A DNA stretch of 64,000 nucleotides, taken from positions 124,001-188,000 of the forward strand of contig NZ_ML708610.1 of assembly GCF_008831305.1 (NCBI RefSeq), written 5' to 3'. The notes beneath the pieces were generated by a model that was given only the letters and a program-made list of their open reading frames with translations, was not told where the DNA came from and made no database searches. A program made the translations under genes and the position numbers. Origin of the DNA: Kocuria coralli. GTDB lineage: Bacteria > Actinomycetota > Actinomycetes > Actinomycetales > Micrococcaceae. This document shows, one piece after another, positions 1 to 9,033 of this stretch. Every line of letters begins with the position of its first letter. The stretch's first letter is position 1.

Positions 1-300
1 ATGGCCCAGCCGCAGCTCGAGATGGCGGGGTTCGAGAACGTCTACGACGATGTCGACGAGCGGGTCTTCGACGTGCAGATCGAGGACCTGGTGGACCGCG
101 ATCCCGACGTCTTGATCCTGCTCTACCAGGGAGAGGCCGAAGGCGTCGAGCAGGCCGTGACGGAGCTGCCCGGAGCGGAGACGATCACCGCCGTGCGCAA
201 CGGAGACATCCACACCCAGCTGTTCAACTTCACCGAACCCGCCACTCCGCTGGCCGTGGACGGGCTCGAGCGGATCTCCGAGAGATTCCAGGGGGACTGA
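1..300 (+). CDS. ABC transporter substrate-binding protein, C-terminal fragment (metal-chelate type)
   Basis: This is the last 99 codons of a gene that begins before the window; the methionine at position 1 is probably internal. The pattern of an acidic region followed by 'DPDVLILLYQGEAEGVEQ' and then 'AVRNGDIHTQLFN' matches the C-terminal lobe of periplasmic-binding proteins of the BtuF/FepB type, which deliver siderophores, cobalamin or heme to a FecCD-type permease. In a Gram-positive cell it would be a lipoprotein, but the signal sequence lies outside the window. It ends at the TGA at 298-300, three bases before the ATPase gene, so the two are translationally linked. The permease gene is presumably upstream. 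The exact ligand cannot be told from this fragment. Confidence 0.72.
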   Translation: MAQPQLEMAGFENVYDDVDERVFDVQIEDLVDRDPDVLILLYQGEAEGVEQAVTELPGAETITAVRNGDIHTQLFNFTEPATPLAVDGLERISERFQGD

Positions 301-303
301 AGA

Positions 304-1074
304 TTGATCACGGCGGAGAACGTCTCCTGTTCCTACGGCGCGAAACCGGTGCTGCAAGGGGTGTCCCTGCACGTCAGCCCGGGGGAGGTGATGGGCCTCC
401 TCGGCCCCAACGGGAGCGGCAAGACCACCCTCCTGCGCACCCTCTACGGGTCCCTGATCCCGGACGGGGGCCGGGTGCGTCTCGACGGAGAGGAGATCCA
501 CCGGATCCCCGCGAGGAGACTCGCCCAGAGGCTGGCCGTCGTGGCCCAGGAGGCTCCCAGCGACCTCATGCTCTCGGTGGCCGACGTCGTCCTCCTCGGG
601 CGGACCCCGCACCTGGGCACCTTCGAGCGTCAGTCGGGGAGGGACAGACGCATCGCCGCTCGAGCCCTGCAGCGGGTGGGCGCCCTGCATTTGGCCGACC
701 GGGAGTTCAACGGGCTCTCCGGGGGCGAGAGGCAGCGCGTGGTCATCGCCAGGGCACTCGCCCAGGAAGCCGGATGCATCCTGCTGGACGAGCCGACCAA
801 CCACTTGGACATCAGCTACCAGCACGAGGTGCTGCACCTGGTCCGGCAGCTCGGGACCACCGCCGTGGTCGTCCTGCACGACCTGAACCTCGCGGCCCGC
901 TACTGCGACTCCATCCTCCTGCTGGAGGCCGGGAGGCAGCACGCGTACGGCACGCCGGAAGAGGTCCTCACCAGAGCCGTCGTCGAACCCGTGTACCGGG
1001 TCAAGGCCGAGCCCGTGGTGGCGGAGGATGCCATCACCCAGCTCTTGTTCCGGAGGACGGAGGATCCGCGATGA
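304..1074 (+). CDS. ABC transporter ATP-binding protein (iron-chelate/cobalamin uptake, FecE/BtuD-like)
   Basis: A complete 256-residue ATPase that would energise a siderophore- or B12-type importer from the cytoplasmic side. Visible motifs in order: Walker A GPNGSGKTT (Lys about 40), signature LSGGERQRVVIARAL, Walker B ILLDEPTNHLD and the H-loop VVLHDLNLAARYCD. The short Q-loop region 'VVAQEAP' and the C-terminal 'YRVKAEPVV' stretch are typical of FecE/BtuD-like proteins. The start is TTG at 304, with a purine-rich AGGGGGA about eight bases upstream. The gene follows the binding-protein gene by three bases and its stop overlaps the next ATG (ATGA at 1071-1074), so all three are one operon. 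The substrate is unknown. Confidence 0.9.
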   Translation: MITAENVSCSYGAKPVLQGVSLHVSPGEVMGLLGPNGSGKTTLLRTLYGSLIPDGGRVRLDGEEIHRIPARRLAQRLAVVAQEAPSDLMLSVADVVLLGRTPHLGTFERQSGRDRRIAARALQRVGALHLADREFNGLSGGERQRVVIARALAQEAGCILLDEPTNHLDISYQHEVLHLVRQLGTTAVVVLHDLNLAARYCDSILLLEAGRQHAYGTPEEVLTRAVVEPVYRVKAEPVVAEDAITQLLFRRTEDPR

Positions 1075-1829
1075 GACGTGGGAGGACAGCGCAGACGACG
1101 CCGGACGAGGGGCAGCTGCGGATCAACGACTACTGGTCGCGATGGGCCGGGCAGTACGAGGCCCATCAGGCCGACCGCAGGAGGGCGGAGGGAGAGGACG
1201 AGATCTGGGGGAAGGTCTGGGGGCCCGCGCTGCCCGACCCGCCCGCACGTGTCCTCGACGTCGGTACGGGGACCGGGGCTGCGGCCTTCCGCGTGGCCGC
1301 CCTGGGTCACCAGGTCCTCGGGATCGACCTGGCCGAGGGGATGCTGGAGCAGGCCAGGCGGAAGGCGGGAACCCACGGGAACCCGAGGTTCGCCAAAGGA
1401 GACGCCGCAGAGCCTCCGTTCGGCGACGGCATGTTCGATGCCCTGACCGCCCGTTACGTGCTGTGGACCCTGCGCGATCCGCAGATCGCCCTGGAGCACT
1501 GGCTGCGGGTGCTCAGGCGAGGCGGCGTGCTGGTCGCCGTGGACTCGCTGTGGTTCCCCACGGGCCTGGACGGCCACGGGGCGGACGGCCGCCTCAGCGC
1601 TCGAGAGGCCGATTTCAGGAGGGCCTACCGGGGCCAGCGGGAAGCGCTCCCGCTCGCCGAGGCGGCGTCGATCAGCGCCTTCGCAGAGCGCATCGAGGCC
1701 GCGGGGTTCGCCGACGTCACCGTCGAGGAGCTCCCGGGGCTTCTGGAGCAGGACCTGCGGTACGGGGTGGCGCCCGGGCACCGGGCGCAGATGCAATACC
1801 TCATCCGCGCGGTCAGACCTCTGTCCTGA
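1071..1829 (+). CDS. class I SAM-dependent methyltransferase
   Basis: A 252-residue Rossmann-fold methyltransferase. Motif I is VLDVGTGTGAAAF, followed by the acidic motif II 'GIDLAEGMLEQAR', the 'GDAAEPPFGDGMFDAL' segment and 'LRVLRRGGVLVAVD'. This order fits the UbiE/Methyltransf_11 small-molecule group. The ATG at 1071 overlaps the stop of the ABC ATPase gene (ATGA), so it is co-transcribed and co-translated with the uptake system. That linkage suggests it modifies the imported chelate or a metallophore, but this is inference from position only; the substrate cannot be read from the sequence. Confidence 0.82.
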   Translation: MRRGRTAQTTPDEGQLRINDYWSRWAGQYEAHQADRRRAEGEDEIWGKVWGPALPDPPARVLDVGTGTGAAAFRVAALGHQVLGIDLAEGMLEQARRKAGTHGNPRFAKGDAAEPPFGDGMFDALTARYVLWTLRDPQIALEHWLRVLRRGGVLVAVDSLWFPTGLDGHGADGRLSAREADFRRAYRGQREALPLAEAASISAFAERIEAAGFADVTVEELPGLLEQDLRYGVAPGHRAQMQYLIRAVRPLS

Positions 1830-1881
1830 GCATGGTCCGGTGGTGTCCTGCGCTGTCGGCGTGCCGTGGTGAGATGGTGTC

Positions 1882-4800
1882 ATGTCCGATCTCGCCCCCG
1901 CGTCCAGCAGCACCGGTCCGGAGCGCCCCGAGGCCCTGGCAGCCGTGCTGCCGGAAGGGCGCCGGGGCCGCTGGTCCATCAGCGCCCCGGAGTCATTGGG
2001 CGCGCGGCTGCCCGCCGTTCAGCAGCTCGACGACGGCCAGCTCACGGTGGCAGGGCTCGATCCCGGCTGCGGCCCGCATCTGGTGCTGGGCGCACCGGGC
2101 ACCGGGCGGACGACGGCCGTCCTGCACCTGGCCGTGCGGCGCCTGCGGGAGGGACTCGACCCGGACCGTCTCCTGATCCTGACCCCCAGCCGCTCCTCGG
2201 CGGCCCGCGTGCGGGACGCTCTCACCGGCGCGGCGGCCATGACCATGTCCACGCCGCCCGTGAGGGCATGGCAGGCCTACGCGTTCGACCTGCTGCGCCG
2301 GGCGCATCTGCAGGGCCTGCTGCCGGGGGTGGAAAATCCCCCCAAGCTCCTGTCCGGACCGGAGCAGGACGTCCTGATCCGAGAGCTCCTGGAGGGGCAC
2401 GCCCACGGCGTGGGCTCGGGCCTGGTCTGGCCGGAGGACCTGCGGGAGGCGGTGACCACCCGCGGGTTCCGCCGGGAGATCCGCGAGCTGTTCGACCGCA
2501 TGTCCGAGCACCTCCTCACCCCGGAGGACCTCGATCGGCTCGGCGCCCGGCTGAACCGCCCCGACTGGCGGGCCGCGGCGATCCTCCGGAGGGAGTACCA
2601 GGCGGTCCGGCGCCTCCGGATGCCCGAGGCCTTCGACCCCGCCGCCCTGGTCACGGAGGCCGCCAGGGTACTCGAGCGCCACCCCCGCTTCCTGGACCAG
2701 GAGCAGAACCGGCTGGAACTGGTCATCGCGGAAGACCTCCAAGAGGCGACCCGCTCCGTCCAGCGGCTGCTGACGGTGCTCTGCGGTGGCAGGGACGTCG
2801 TGATGACCGCCTGCCCGGACACCGTGGTGCAGGGGTTCCGCGGCGCCAGACCCGATGCCCTGCGCGAGATCGCCCAGGATCTGGGGACCGGGCAGCGTCC
2901 GGTCACCACCCGCCTCCTCGACCGAGGACACCGCATGGGCCCCGAGGTGCAGGAGGCCTGGCAGCGTGTCGCCCAGCGGATCCCGGCGGTGACCGCGCGG
3001 CGAGTGCGTCAGGCATCGCCACGGGAGCTGCAGGATTCCGCCCGGGCCGTGGTCCTGGCCTCGGCTCTGCACGAGGCCCGGTGGATCGGCCACGGCATCC
3101 TGCACAGGCACCTCCTGGACGGCGTGCCGCTCGAGGACATGGCGGTGATCGTGCGCAGCGGCGCGCGCCTGGCATCGGTTCAGCGCCACCTCGAGGGACT
3201 CGGGATCCCCGTGACCACCTCCGCGGCGGAGACCGCCGTGCGGGAGGAGCCCGCGGTCAAGCCCCTCCTGGCGGCACTGCACCTGGTGGTCGCAGCTGAC
3301 CGTTCGGAGCGGCACGGCACGGCGCCGGCACCCGGAGAGGGGGAAGAGTCCGCACAGACGGCAGAAACGGCGGGTGAGCCCGCCGCCGTCCTGGAGGCGG
3401 CCGAAGCGGTGGAACTGCTGTCCTCCAGGATCGGGGGCGCCTCCGCCATGGACATCCGCCGCCTGCGCCAGCGTTTGCGCTACGCCGAACTGCGCGATGG
3501 CGGCGGGCGCACCTCCGACCGGCTGCTGGTCGAAGCGCTCCTGATCCCGGGAGCGCTCGAGACCGCGGGGGTGCGGTCGGCGCCCGCCCGCCGGGTGGCT
3601 CGGATGCTGCAGGCGGGCCGGACGGCGTTGTCCGCACCGAACGCCACCGCCGAGACGGTGCTCTGGGCGCTGTGGGAGGCCGCGGGCGTGGCCGGCAGGT
3701 GGCAGCGCGATGCCCTCGACGGGGGAGAGGCGGGCCGCCGGGCGGATCGCGACCTGGACGCCGTCGTCGGGTTGTTCGAGATGGCCGAGCGATTCGTGGA
3801 CCACCTGCCGGGGGCGGGCGCTGCGGAGTTCCTGGACTTCCTGGAGCTGCAGGAACTGCCCATGGACACCCTGGCGGCCCGGGCTCCCACCAGGGCCACC
3901 GTGGAGATCATGACCCCCGCGACCGCGGCGGGCCGTCAATGGCCCGTCGTCTTCGTGGCGGGCGTCCAGGAGGGGCAGTGGCCCAACACGGCCCTCCGTG
4001 GACAGCTGCTGGGGACCGACCTGCTCACGGACGTCGTCGAACTCGGGCCGGAGGCCGCTCAGCGGACCTCTCCGGTCTCGCGGCTCAACCTGGTGCGCTA
4101 CGACGAACTGCGATCGTTCTCGACCGCCGTGTCCAGGGCGGGCAGGGAACTGGTGGTGACGGCCGCTGCGGACCAGGACGAGGAGCCGTCCGAGTTCCTG
4201 GGGCTGATCGACCCTTGGGAGGTCGACCGGCATCCGGAGGCCGCCCGGGAGTCCCGTCCCGTCGTCAAGGCACCGCGTCCCCTGACCCTGCGGGCGCTGA
4301 CAGCGGAACTACGGGCGGCGGCGCAGACGCCCGAGCCGCCCGAGCTCGCGGAGGCCGCCGTCCGTTCGCTGCATCGTCTCTCCCGTGCACGTACCCGCGT
4401 GCCCGGTGCCGACCCTGGAGAGTGGTGGGGGCTGGCTCCCCTGTCCTCCGTGGGCCCGGTGCTGGACCCCGGTGAGCCCGTGCCGGTCTCGCCGTCGCGG
4501 ATCGAGACGATCAACCGCTCGCCCCTGGACTGGTTCGTCTCCACCGCCCGTGCGGAGGAGGCCACGGACCCGTCGCGCGCGCTGGGGACGCTGGTGCACT
4601 CCATCGCGGAGGAGGCGCCCGAGGCACCCGGTTCGGAGCTCCTGGAACACCTGGAGCGGCGCTGGCCGGAGCTGGGCCTGGCGCAGTCCTGGGAGACCGA
4701 CCTGCTCAAGGAGCGCGCCCGGGGGATGCTGCGCAAGTACGCGATGTACGTGATCGAGGCCCGCAAGGACCTCGGACGGGAGCTGGTCGCGGTCGAGGGG

Positions 4801-5358
4801 TCGTTCAGCGTCCTGGTCAGGGGCCGTGCCCGCGACGCCCTGTTGCGCGGTCGCGTCGACCGGCTCGAGGTGGACTCGCACGGGAGGTTCGTCGTCGTCG
4901 ACCTGAAGACCGGTACCACGCAGCCGGCCAAGGGCGATGTGCCCACCCACCCTCAGCTGGGCGCCTATCAGGTGGCGCTCGCCGCCGGCGCCGGGGCCGC
5001 GATGGCGAAGGCCTCCCGTCCCGGTCGGGAGCCCATCACGGAGGAGGGATTCCTCGCGGAGGAGGAGCCCGACGTCGTCCTGGAGCTGGGCGAGGACGGT
5101 GTCATGGTGGCCGAACCCGGTGGCGCCGTGCTGGTGCAGCTGGGTCGCACCACCGCCAAGTACACGCAGCAGACCCAGGAGCCGCTGGCCCCCGAGGACG
5201 ACTGGGCCCGGGAGCTGGTCACGGCGGCGGCCGATCTGATCGCCGGTGACCGTTTCCTGGCCCGGCACTCCGCGCAGAACGCCGGCGGCCGCGGCTCGCC
5301 ATGCCGGCTGCCCGGTATCTGCCCGCTGTGCAACGAGGGAAGACAGGTGACCGAATGA
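1882..5358 (+). CDS. adnA: AdnA: helicase-like/nuclease subunit of the AdnAB double-strand-break resection machine
   Basis: At 1158 residues this has the size and layout of AdnA, the partner of AdnB in the actinobacterial counterpart of RecBCD/AddAB. The N-terminal UvrD-like half is degenerate: the P-loop reads GAPGTGRTT (residues 70-78) with Arg76 (codon CGG at 2107) instead of Lys, and the motif II region is 'IAEDLQEAT' rather than DExxD. The C-terminal RecB-type nuclease carries VVVDLKTG with Asp1007 and Lys1009 followed by 'QLGAYQVAL', so the nuclease looks intact. Three cysteines near the end (1141, 1147, 1150; CRLPGICPLC) look like part of an iron-sulfur site, but the expected upstream cysteine is not obvious (Ser880 in 'NRSPLDWF'). 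The stop overlaps the adnB start by ATGA. Start chosen at ATG 1882. Confidence 0.88.
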   Translation: MSDLAPASSSTGPERPEALAAVLPEGRRGRWSISAPESLGARLPAVQQLDDGQLTVAGLDPGCGPHLVLGAPGTGRTTAVLHLAVRRLREGLDPDRLLILTPSRSSAARVRDALTGAAAMTMSTPPVRAWQAYAFDLLRRAHLQGLLPGVENPPKLLSGPEQDVLIRELLEGHAHGVGSGLVWPEDLREAVTTRGFRREIRELFDRMSEHLLTPEDLDRLGARLNRPDWRAAAILRREYQAVRRLRMPEAFDPAALVTEAARVLERHPRFLDQEQNRLELVIAEDLQEATRSVQRLLTVLCGGRDVVMTACPDTVVQGFRGARPDALREIAQDLGTGQRPVTTRLLDRGHRMGPEVQEAWQRVAQRIPAVTARRVRQASPRELQDSARAVVLASALHEARWIGHGILHRHLLDGVPLEDMAVIVRSGARLASVQRHLEGLGIPVTTSAAETAVREEPAVKPLLAALHLVVAADRSERHGTAPAPGEGEESAQTAETAGEPAAVLEAAEAVELLSSRIGGASAMDIRRLRQRLRYAELRDGGGRTSDRLLVEALLIPGALETAGVRSAPARRVARMLQAGRTALSAPNATAETVLWALWEAAGVAGRWQRDALDGGEAGRRADRDLDAVVGLFEMAERFVDHLPGAGAAEFLDFLELQELPMDTLAARAPTRATVEIMTPATAAGRQWPVVFVAGVQEGQWPNTALRGQLLGTDLLTDVVELGPEAAQRTSPVSRLNLVRYDELRSFSTAVSRAGRELVVTAAADQDEEPSEFLGLIDPWEVDRHPEAARESRPVVKAPRPLTLRALTAELRAAAQTPEPPELAEAAVRSLHRLSRARTRVPGADPGEWWGLAPLSSVGPVLDPGEPVPVSPSRIETINRSPLDWFVSTARAEEATDPSRALGTLVHSIAEEAPEAPGSELLEHLERRWPELGLAQSWETDLLKERARGMLRKYAMYVIEARKDLGRELVAVEGSFSVLVRGRARDALLRGRVDRLEVDSHGRFVVVDLKTGTTQPAKGDVPTHPQLGAYQVALAAGAGAAMAKASRPGREPITEEGFLAEEEPDVVLELGEDGVMVAEPGGAVLVQLGRTTAKYTQQTQEPLAPEDDWARELVTAAADLIAGDRFLARHSAQNAGGRGSPCRLPGICPLCNEGRQVTE

Positions 5359-8300
5359 CCGGCGGCCCGATCGACCACCAGAGCGAGAGCCGACAGCACG
5401 TGCCCGGTGACGACGGCGGCACGTCCGCCGAGGGCCGCGGACCCCTGCATCCGTATGGAGGCATCGAGCCGCGGTTCACGCCGGAAGAGCTCGCCGATGC
5501 CCTGGACGGGCACAGACCCACTCCCCAGCAGTCGGCGGTGATCTCCGCCCCCCTGACGCCCAGGCTCGTGGTGGCGGGGGCCGGCTCGGGGAAGACCGCC
5601 ACCATGGTCGATCGCGTCGTGTGGCTGGTGGCCAACGGCATCGTGCGGGCCGACCAGGTGCTGGGTGTCACCTTCACCCGCAAGGCGGCCGGTGAACTGC
5701 GGGACCGGGTGCGCGGGCGACTGAGCGTCCTGCGCGCCAAGGGCCTCCTCGAGGCGGGACAGCCCCAGGACCCCCCGGTGCCGCTGGCGGCCCGCGAGCC
5801 GCACGATGCCCACGTCTTCCAGGACCGCACCACCGAGGAGGCGCCCGGGCTCTCCCCGGACCCCACGGTGCTGACCTACCACTCCTACGCCAGCACGCTG
5901 GTGCGCACATACGGCCTGCGCATCGGCGTGGAACCGGAGACGGTCCTGCTCGGGCAGGCGCAGGCCTGGCAGCTGGCCTCACGCGTCGTGGAGTCCTGGG
6001 ACGGGGAGGTCTCCGCGGACCTGAAGGCCTCCTCGCTCACGCAGCAGGTGCTCGGCCTCGCCTCCGGGGCGGCCGAGCACCTGAGGAGCCCGGAGGAGAT
6101 CGAGGGGTTCATCGGCTCATTCGTCCCCCAGCTGCTCGAGGTCCCCCCTCGGGGCCGGACCAGGTCACCCGGCGACGACGTGAAGACAGCCGTGAGCAAG
6201 ATGGCCCGCACCCGGCTGCTCGCCCAGCTGGTCGAGCGGTTCCGGGCGCTCAAGGAGCACACCGAGACCATGGACTTCGGCGATCTCCTGGAGCGGGCGG
6301 CGCGGATCGCCAGGGAGGACTCCGCGGCCCGGGAGCTGGAGCGGGAACGCTTCAAGGTCGTCCTGCTCGACGAGTTCCAGGACACCTCCCACGCGCAGAT
6401 GGTGCTCTTCGCCTCCCTGTTCGGCGCCGGTCACTCCGTCATGGCGGTGGGAGACCCGCAGCAGTCCATCTACGGTTTCCGCGGAGCCTCGGCGGGGCAG
6501 CTCTTCGGCTTCGGCCGCTGGTTCCCGGCCCCGGACGGCGCCGTCTCCGAGCCCGCGTTCCTGACCACGGCCTGGCGCAACGACACCTCCATCCTGGACG
6601 CGGCCAATGTGATCGCCCGTCCGCTGCGCACCCCGCCGCCATGGTCGGCGGGAACGGCAGAGGGCCTGCAGGAGGTGCCGGAACTCGACGCCCGGCCCGG
6701 CGCGGGGCCCGGCCGGGTCACCGTGAGCCGGTACCTCACCGACGACGACGAGTCCCGTGCCATCGCCCGTGCCATCCACGAGACCCGTGAGGGCCTGGTC
6801 CCGGGCGAGGCCGCACCCACCGCGGCGGTCCTGTGCCGCCGCCGTTCCCAGTTCGAGCCCGTGCGCCGGGAACTGGCCGCACGCGGCATCGCCTACGAGG
6901 TCGTGGGCCTGGGCGGGCTCTTAGAGGTCCCCGAGGTCGCCGACGTGGTGGCCACCCTGCAGGTGCTCACCGACCCCGGCCGCTCGGACGCCCTGGCGCG
7001 GCTGCTCACGGGCGCCCGGTGGCGCATCGGCGCCCGCGACCTGGTGGCGCTGGCCGACTGGGCCGGGCACCTCGAACGCCGCCGTAGCCAGGCGGCCGAG
7101 ATGGGGCTGTCCGTCGAGGACATCGACGCCCAGCCCGCCACCGGGGAGGACGACGTCGTCGTCGAACCCGACCAGGCCGAGATGGCCTCGCTGATCGAGG
7201 CGCTGGAGACCCTTCCCCGGCCCGGCTGGACATCCTCCGCCGGGCGGAGCCTGTCGGAGACCGCCCGCGAGCGCATGCAGCATCTGGCCGGAGAGCTGCA
7301 TGGACTGCGGTCGTGGCTCTCGGAGGACCTGGCCACCGTGCTCACGGTGGTCGAGCGGACCCTGGGGGTGGACATCGAGGTCTCCGCCAGGACTCGGGCG
7401 GCAGCGGCGGAGGGCCGGCGCAACCTGGACGCGCTCATGGACGTCGCCGTGAGCTATACGTCCGCCACCGGCTCCGAGGACGTGCGCGCATTCCTGGCCT
7501 GGCTCAAGGTGGCCGCCTCGGAGGAGAACCCCGACACGGCGGTCCCGGACCCCGATCCCGCCGCGGTGCAGATCCTGACCGTGCACGCCTCGAAGGGCCT
7601 GGAATGGGACCAGGTCTTCGTTCCCGGCATGAACGCCGGGGTCTTTCCCGCCGACCGGGGCTCGGCCTGGACCAAGGATGCGGCGGCCGTGCCATGGCCG
7701 CTGCGGGGCGACCGGGACTTCCTGCCCCAGTGGCACCCCGACCCCTCGGATGCGGTGGCGCTCAAGGAATCCATGCAGCTCTTCCTGGAGGACTGCGCCC
7801 AGCACACCCAGGACGAGGAACGGCGCCTGGCCTATGTGGCCTTCACCCGGGCACGGACCCTGCTGGCCCTCTCGAGCACCGTGTTCACGGGCGGCGGGGT
7901 GAAGCAGAGGCAGCAGTCCGTGTTCCTCGAAGAGCTCGAGGAGCTCACCCGGCCCGGGCCCGCGGGGGTCAGCGTCGTCGAACGGGGTGCCTGGACGGAG
8001 GCCGAGGCCGATCAGCAGAACCCCGCCCAGTCGCGGACCCTGGAGGCCGCGTGGCCGTACGACCCCCTGGAAGGCCCCGAGATCACGGAGATCATCGCGA
8101 CCCCGCAGGACGGCGCAGTACAGGCACAGGGCCTTCCCGGCCAGGACCCTCCCGGACAGGACCCTTCGGACGCCCTGGAACGGCGGATCACCCACCCGCC
8201 CGTCAGGGCCGGGCGGCGCGAGGAGGTGCTGCGCGTGGCCGAGGCGGTCCGCGACGGAGGCTTCGCCGAATACCGAGGGCTGACCGACCGGGAGCTGCTC

Positions 8301-8981
8301 GACCTGCCGGTCGTCCGGGACTGGGCGGAGGAGGCCCGGGTCCTGATGGCGGCGCACGAGGCCGAGCCCGACGAGCAGGTGCTGCCCATGCCATCGCATA
8401 TCTCCGCCTCGACCGTGGTGGCGCTGGGCCAGGACCCCCAGGCGGTGGCGGCGCAGATGCGCCGGCCCATGCCGCGCCGGCCGGCGGTGGCAGCCAGGGC
8501 GGGGACGACCTTTCACGCCTGGGTCGAGCAGTACTTCGGCTCCAACGCGATCTTCGACATCGACGAGCTGCCCGGCGGCTCGGACGACTTCGTGGACGAG
8601 GGCTACGACCTGCCCGCGCTCGCCCGCACCTTCCGGGAGAGCGAATGGGGCAGACGGCAGCCATGGGCCGTGGAGTATCCCGTCGAGACGCCGCTCGGGG
8701 GGCTCACGGTCCGCGGGCGGATCGATGCCGTCTTCAAGGAGCCCGACGGGCACTGGGAGCTGGTGGACTGGAAGTCCGGGCGGGTGCCGCCGGAGCAGGA
8801 GCTGACCCAGCGCGCCGCGCAGCTGGCCGTGTACCGGCTGGCCTGGGCGCGGCTCATGGGCGTTTCCGTGGACCAGGTGTCGGCGGCGTTCTACTACGTC
8901 GCTTCGGACCGGACCGTGCGGCCGCACGACCTGGCGGACGAGGCCCGGCTGGAGGCCATCGTCACGCGGGCCATGGGATGA
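5355..8981 (+). CDS. adnB: AdnB: motor and nuclease subunit of AdnAB
   Basis: A 1208-residue superfamily 1 helicase fused to a RecB-type nuclease. All helicase motifs are present: Walker A AGAGSGKT (Lys80), motif Ia 'VTFTRKAAGEL', motif II LLDEFQDT, motif III GDPQQSIYGFRGA, motif IV 'AWRNDTSIL', motif V 'LTVHASKGLEWDQVF' and motif VI 'LAYVAFTRAR'. The nuclease motif is ELVDWKSG (Asp1138, Lys1140) followed by 'QLAVYRLAWA'. This is the active translocating motor of the heterodimer, resecting DNA ends for recombination. The start at ATG 5355 overlaps the adnA stop (ATGA), giving coupled translation and equal subunit amounts. Linkers around residues 900-960 are Pro/Gln/Asp-rich and probably flexible. 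Confidence 0.93.
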   Translation: MTGGPIDHQSESRQHVPGDDGGTSAEGRGPLHPYGGIEPRFTPEELADALDGHRPTPQQSAVISAPLTPRLVVAGAGSGKTATMVDRVVWLVANGIVRADQVLGVTFTRKAAGELRDRVRGRLSVLRAKGLLEAGQPQDPPVPLAAREPHDAHVFQDRTTEEAPGLSPDPTVLTYHSYASTLVRTYGLRIGVEPETVLLGQAQAWQLASRVVESWDGEVSADLKASSLTQQVLGLASGAAEHLRSPEEIEGFIGSFVPQLLEVPPRGRTRSPGDDVKTAVSKMARTRLLAQLVERFRALKEHTETMDFGDLLERAARIAREDSAARELERERFKVVLLDEFQDTSHAQMVLFASLFGAGHSVMAVGDPQQSIYGFRGASAGQLFGFGRWFPAPDGAVSEPAFLTTAWRNDTSILDAANVIARPLRTPPPWSAGTAEGLQEVPELDARPGAGPGRVTVSRYLTDDDESRAIARAIHETREGLVPGEAAPTAAVLCRRRSQFEPVRRELAARGIAYEVVGLGGLLEVPEVADVVATLQVLTDPGRSDALARLLTGARWRIGARDLVALADWAGHLERRRSQAAEMGLSVEDIDAQPATGEDDVVVEPDQAEMASLIEALETLPRPGWTSSAGRSLSETARERMQHLAGELHGLRSWLSEDLATVLTVVERTLGVDIEVSARTRAAAAEGRRNLDALMDVAVSYTSATGSEDVRAFLAWLKVAASEENPDTAVPDPDPAAVQILTVHASKGLEWDQVFVPGMNAGVFPADRGSAWTKDAAAVPWPLRGDRDFLPQWHPDPSDAVALKESMQLFLEDCAQHTQDEERRLAYVAFTRARTLLALSSTVFTGGGVKQRQQSVFLEELEELTRPGPAGVSVVERGAWTEAEADQQNPAQSRTLEAAWPYDPLEGPEITEIIATPQDGAVQAQGLPGQDPPGQDPSDALERRITHPPVRAGRREEVLRVAEAVRDGGFAEYRGLTDRELLDLPVVRDWAEEARVLMAAHEAEPDEQVLPMPSHISASTVVALGQDPQAVAAQMRRPMPRRPAVAARAGTTFHAWVEQYFGSNAIFDIDELPGGSDDFVDEGYDLPALARTFRESEWGRRQPWAVEYPVETPLGGLTVRGRIDAVFKEPDGHWELVDWKSGRVPPEQELTQRAAQLAVYRLAWARLMGVSVDQVSAAFYYVASDRTVRPHDLADEARLEAIVTRAMG

Positions 8982-9010
8982 AGGCTCCGGCGGGGCATGG
9001 CAGGCGGACG

Positions 9011-9031
9011 GGCGGACGTACCGCGTCCGCC
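9011..9031. terminator. short GC hairpin between convergent adnB and phosphotransferase genes
   Basis: Arms GGCGGACG (9011-9018) and CGTCCGCC (9024-9031) are perfectly complementary with a five-base loop, in the 52-bp gap between two converging genes. There is no T-tract, so it would be at best a U-less bidirectional terminator. Confidence 0.4.
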
Positions 9032-9033
9032 GG

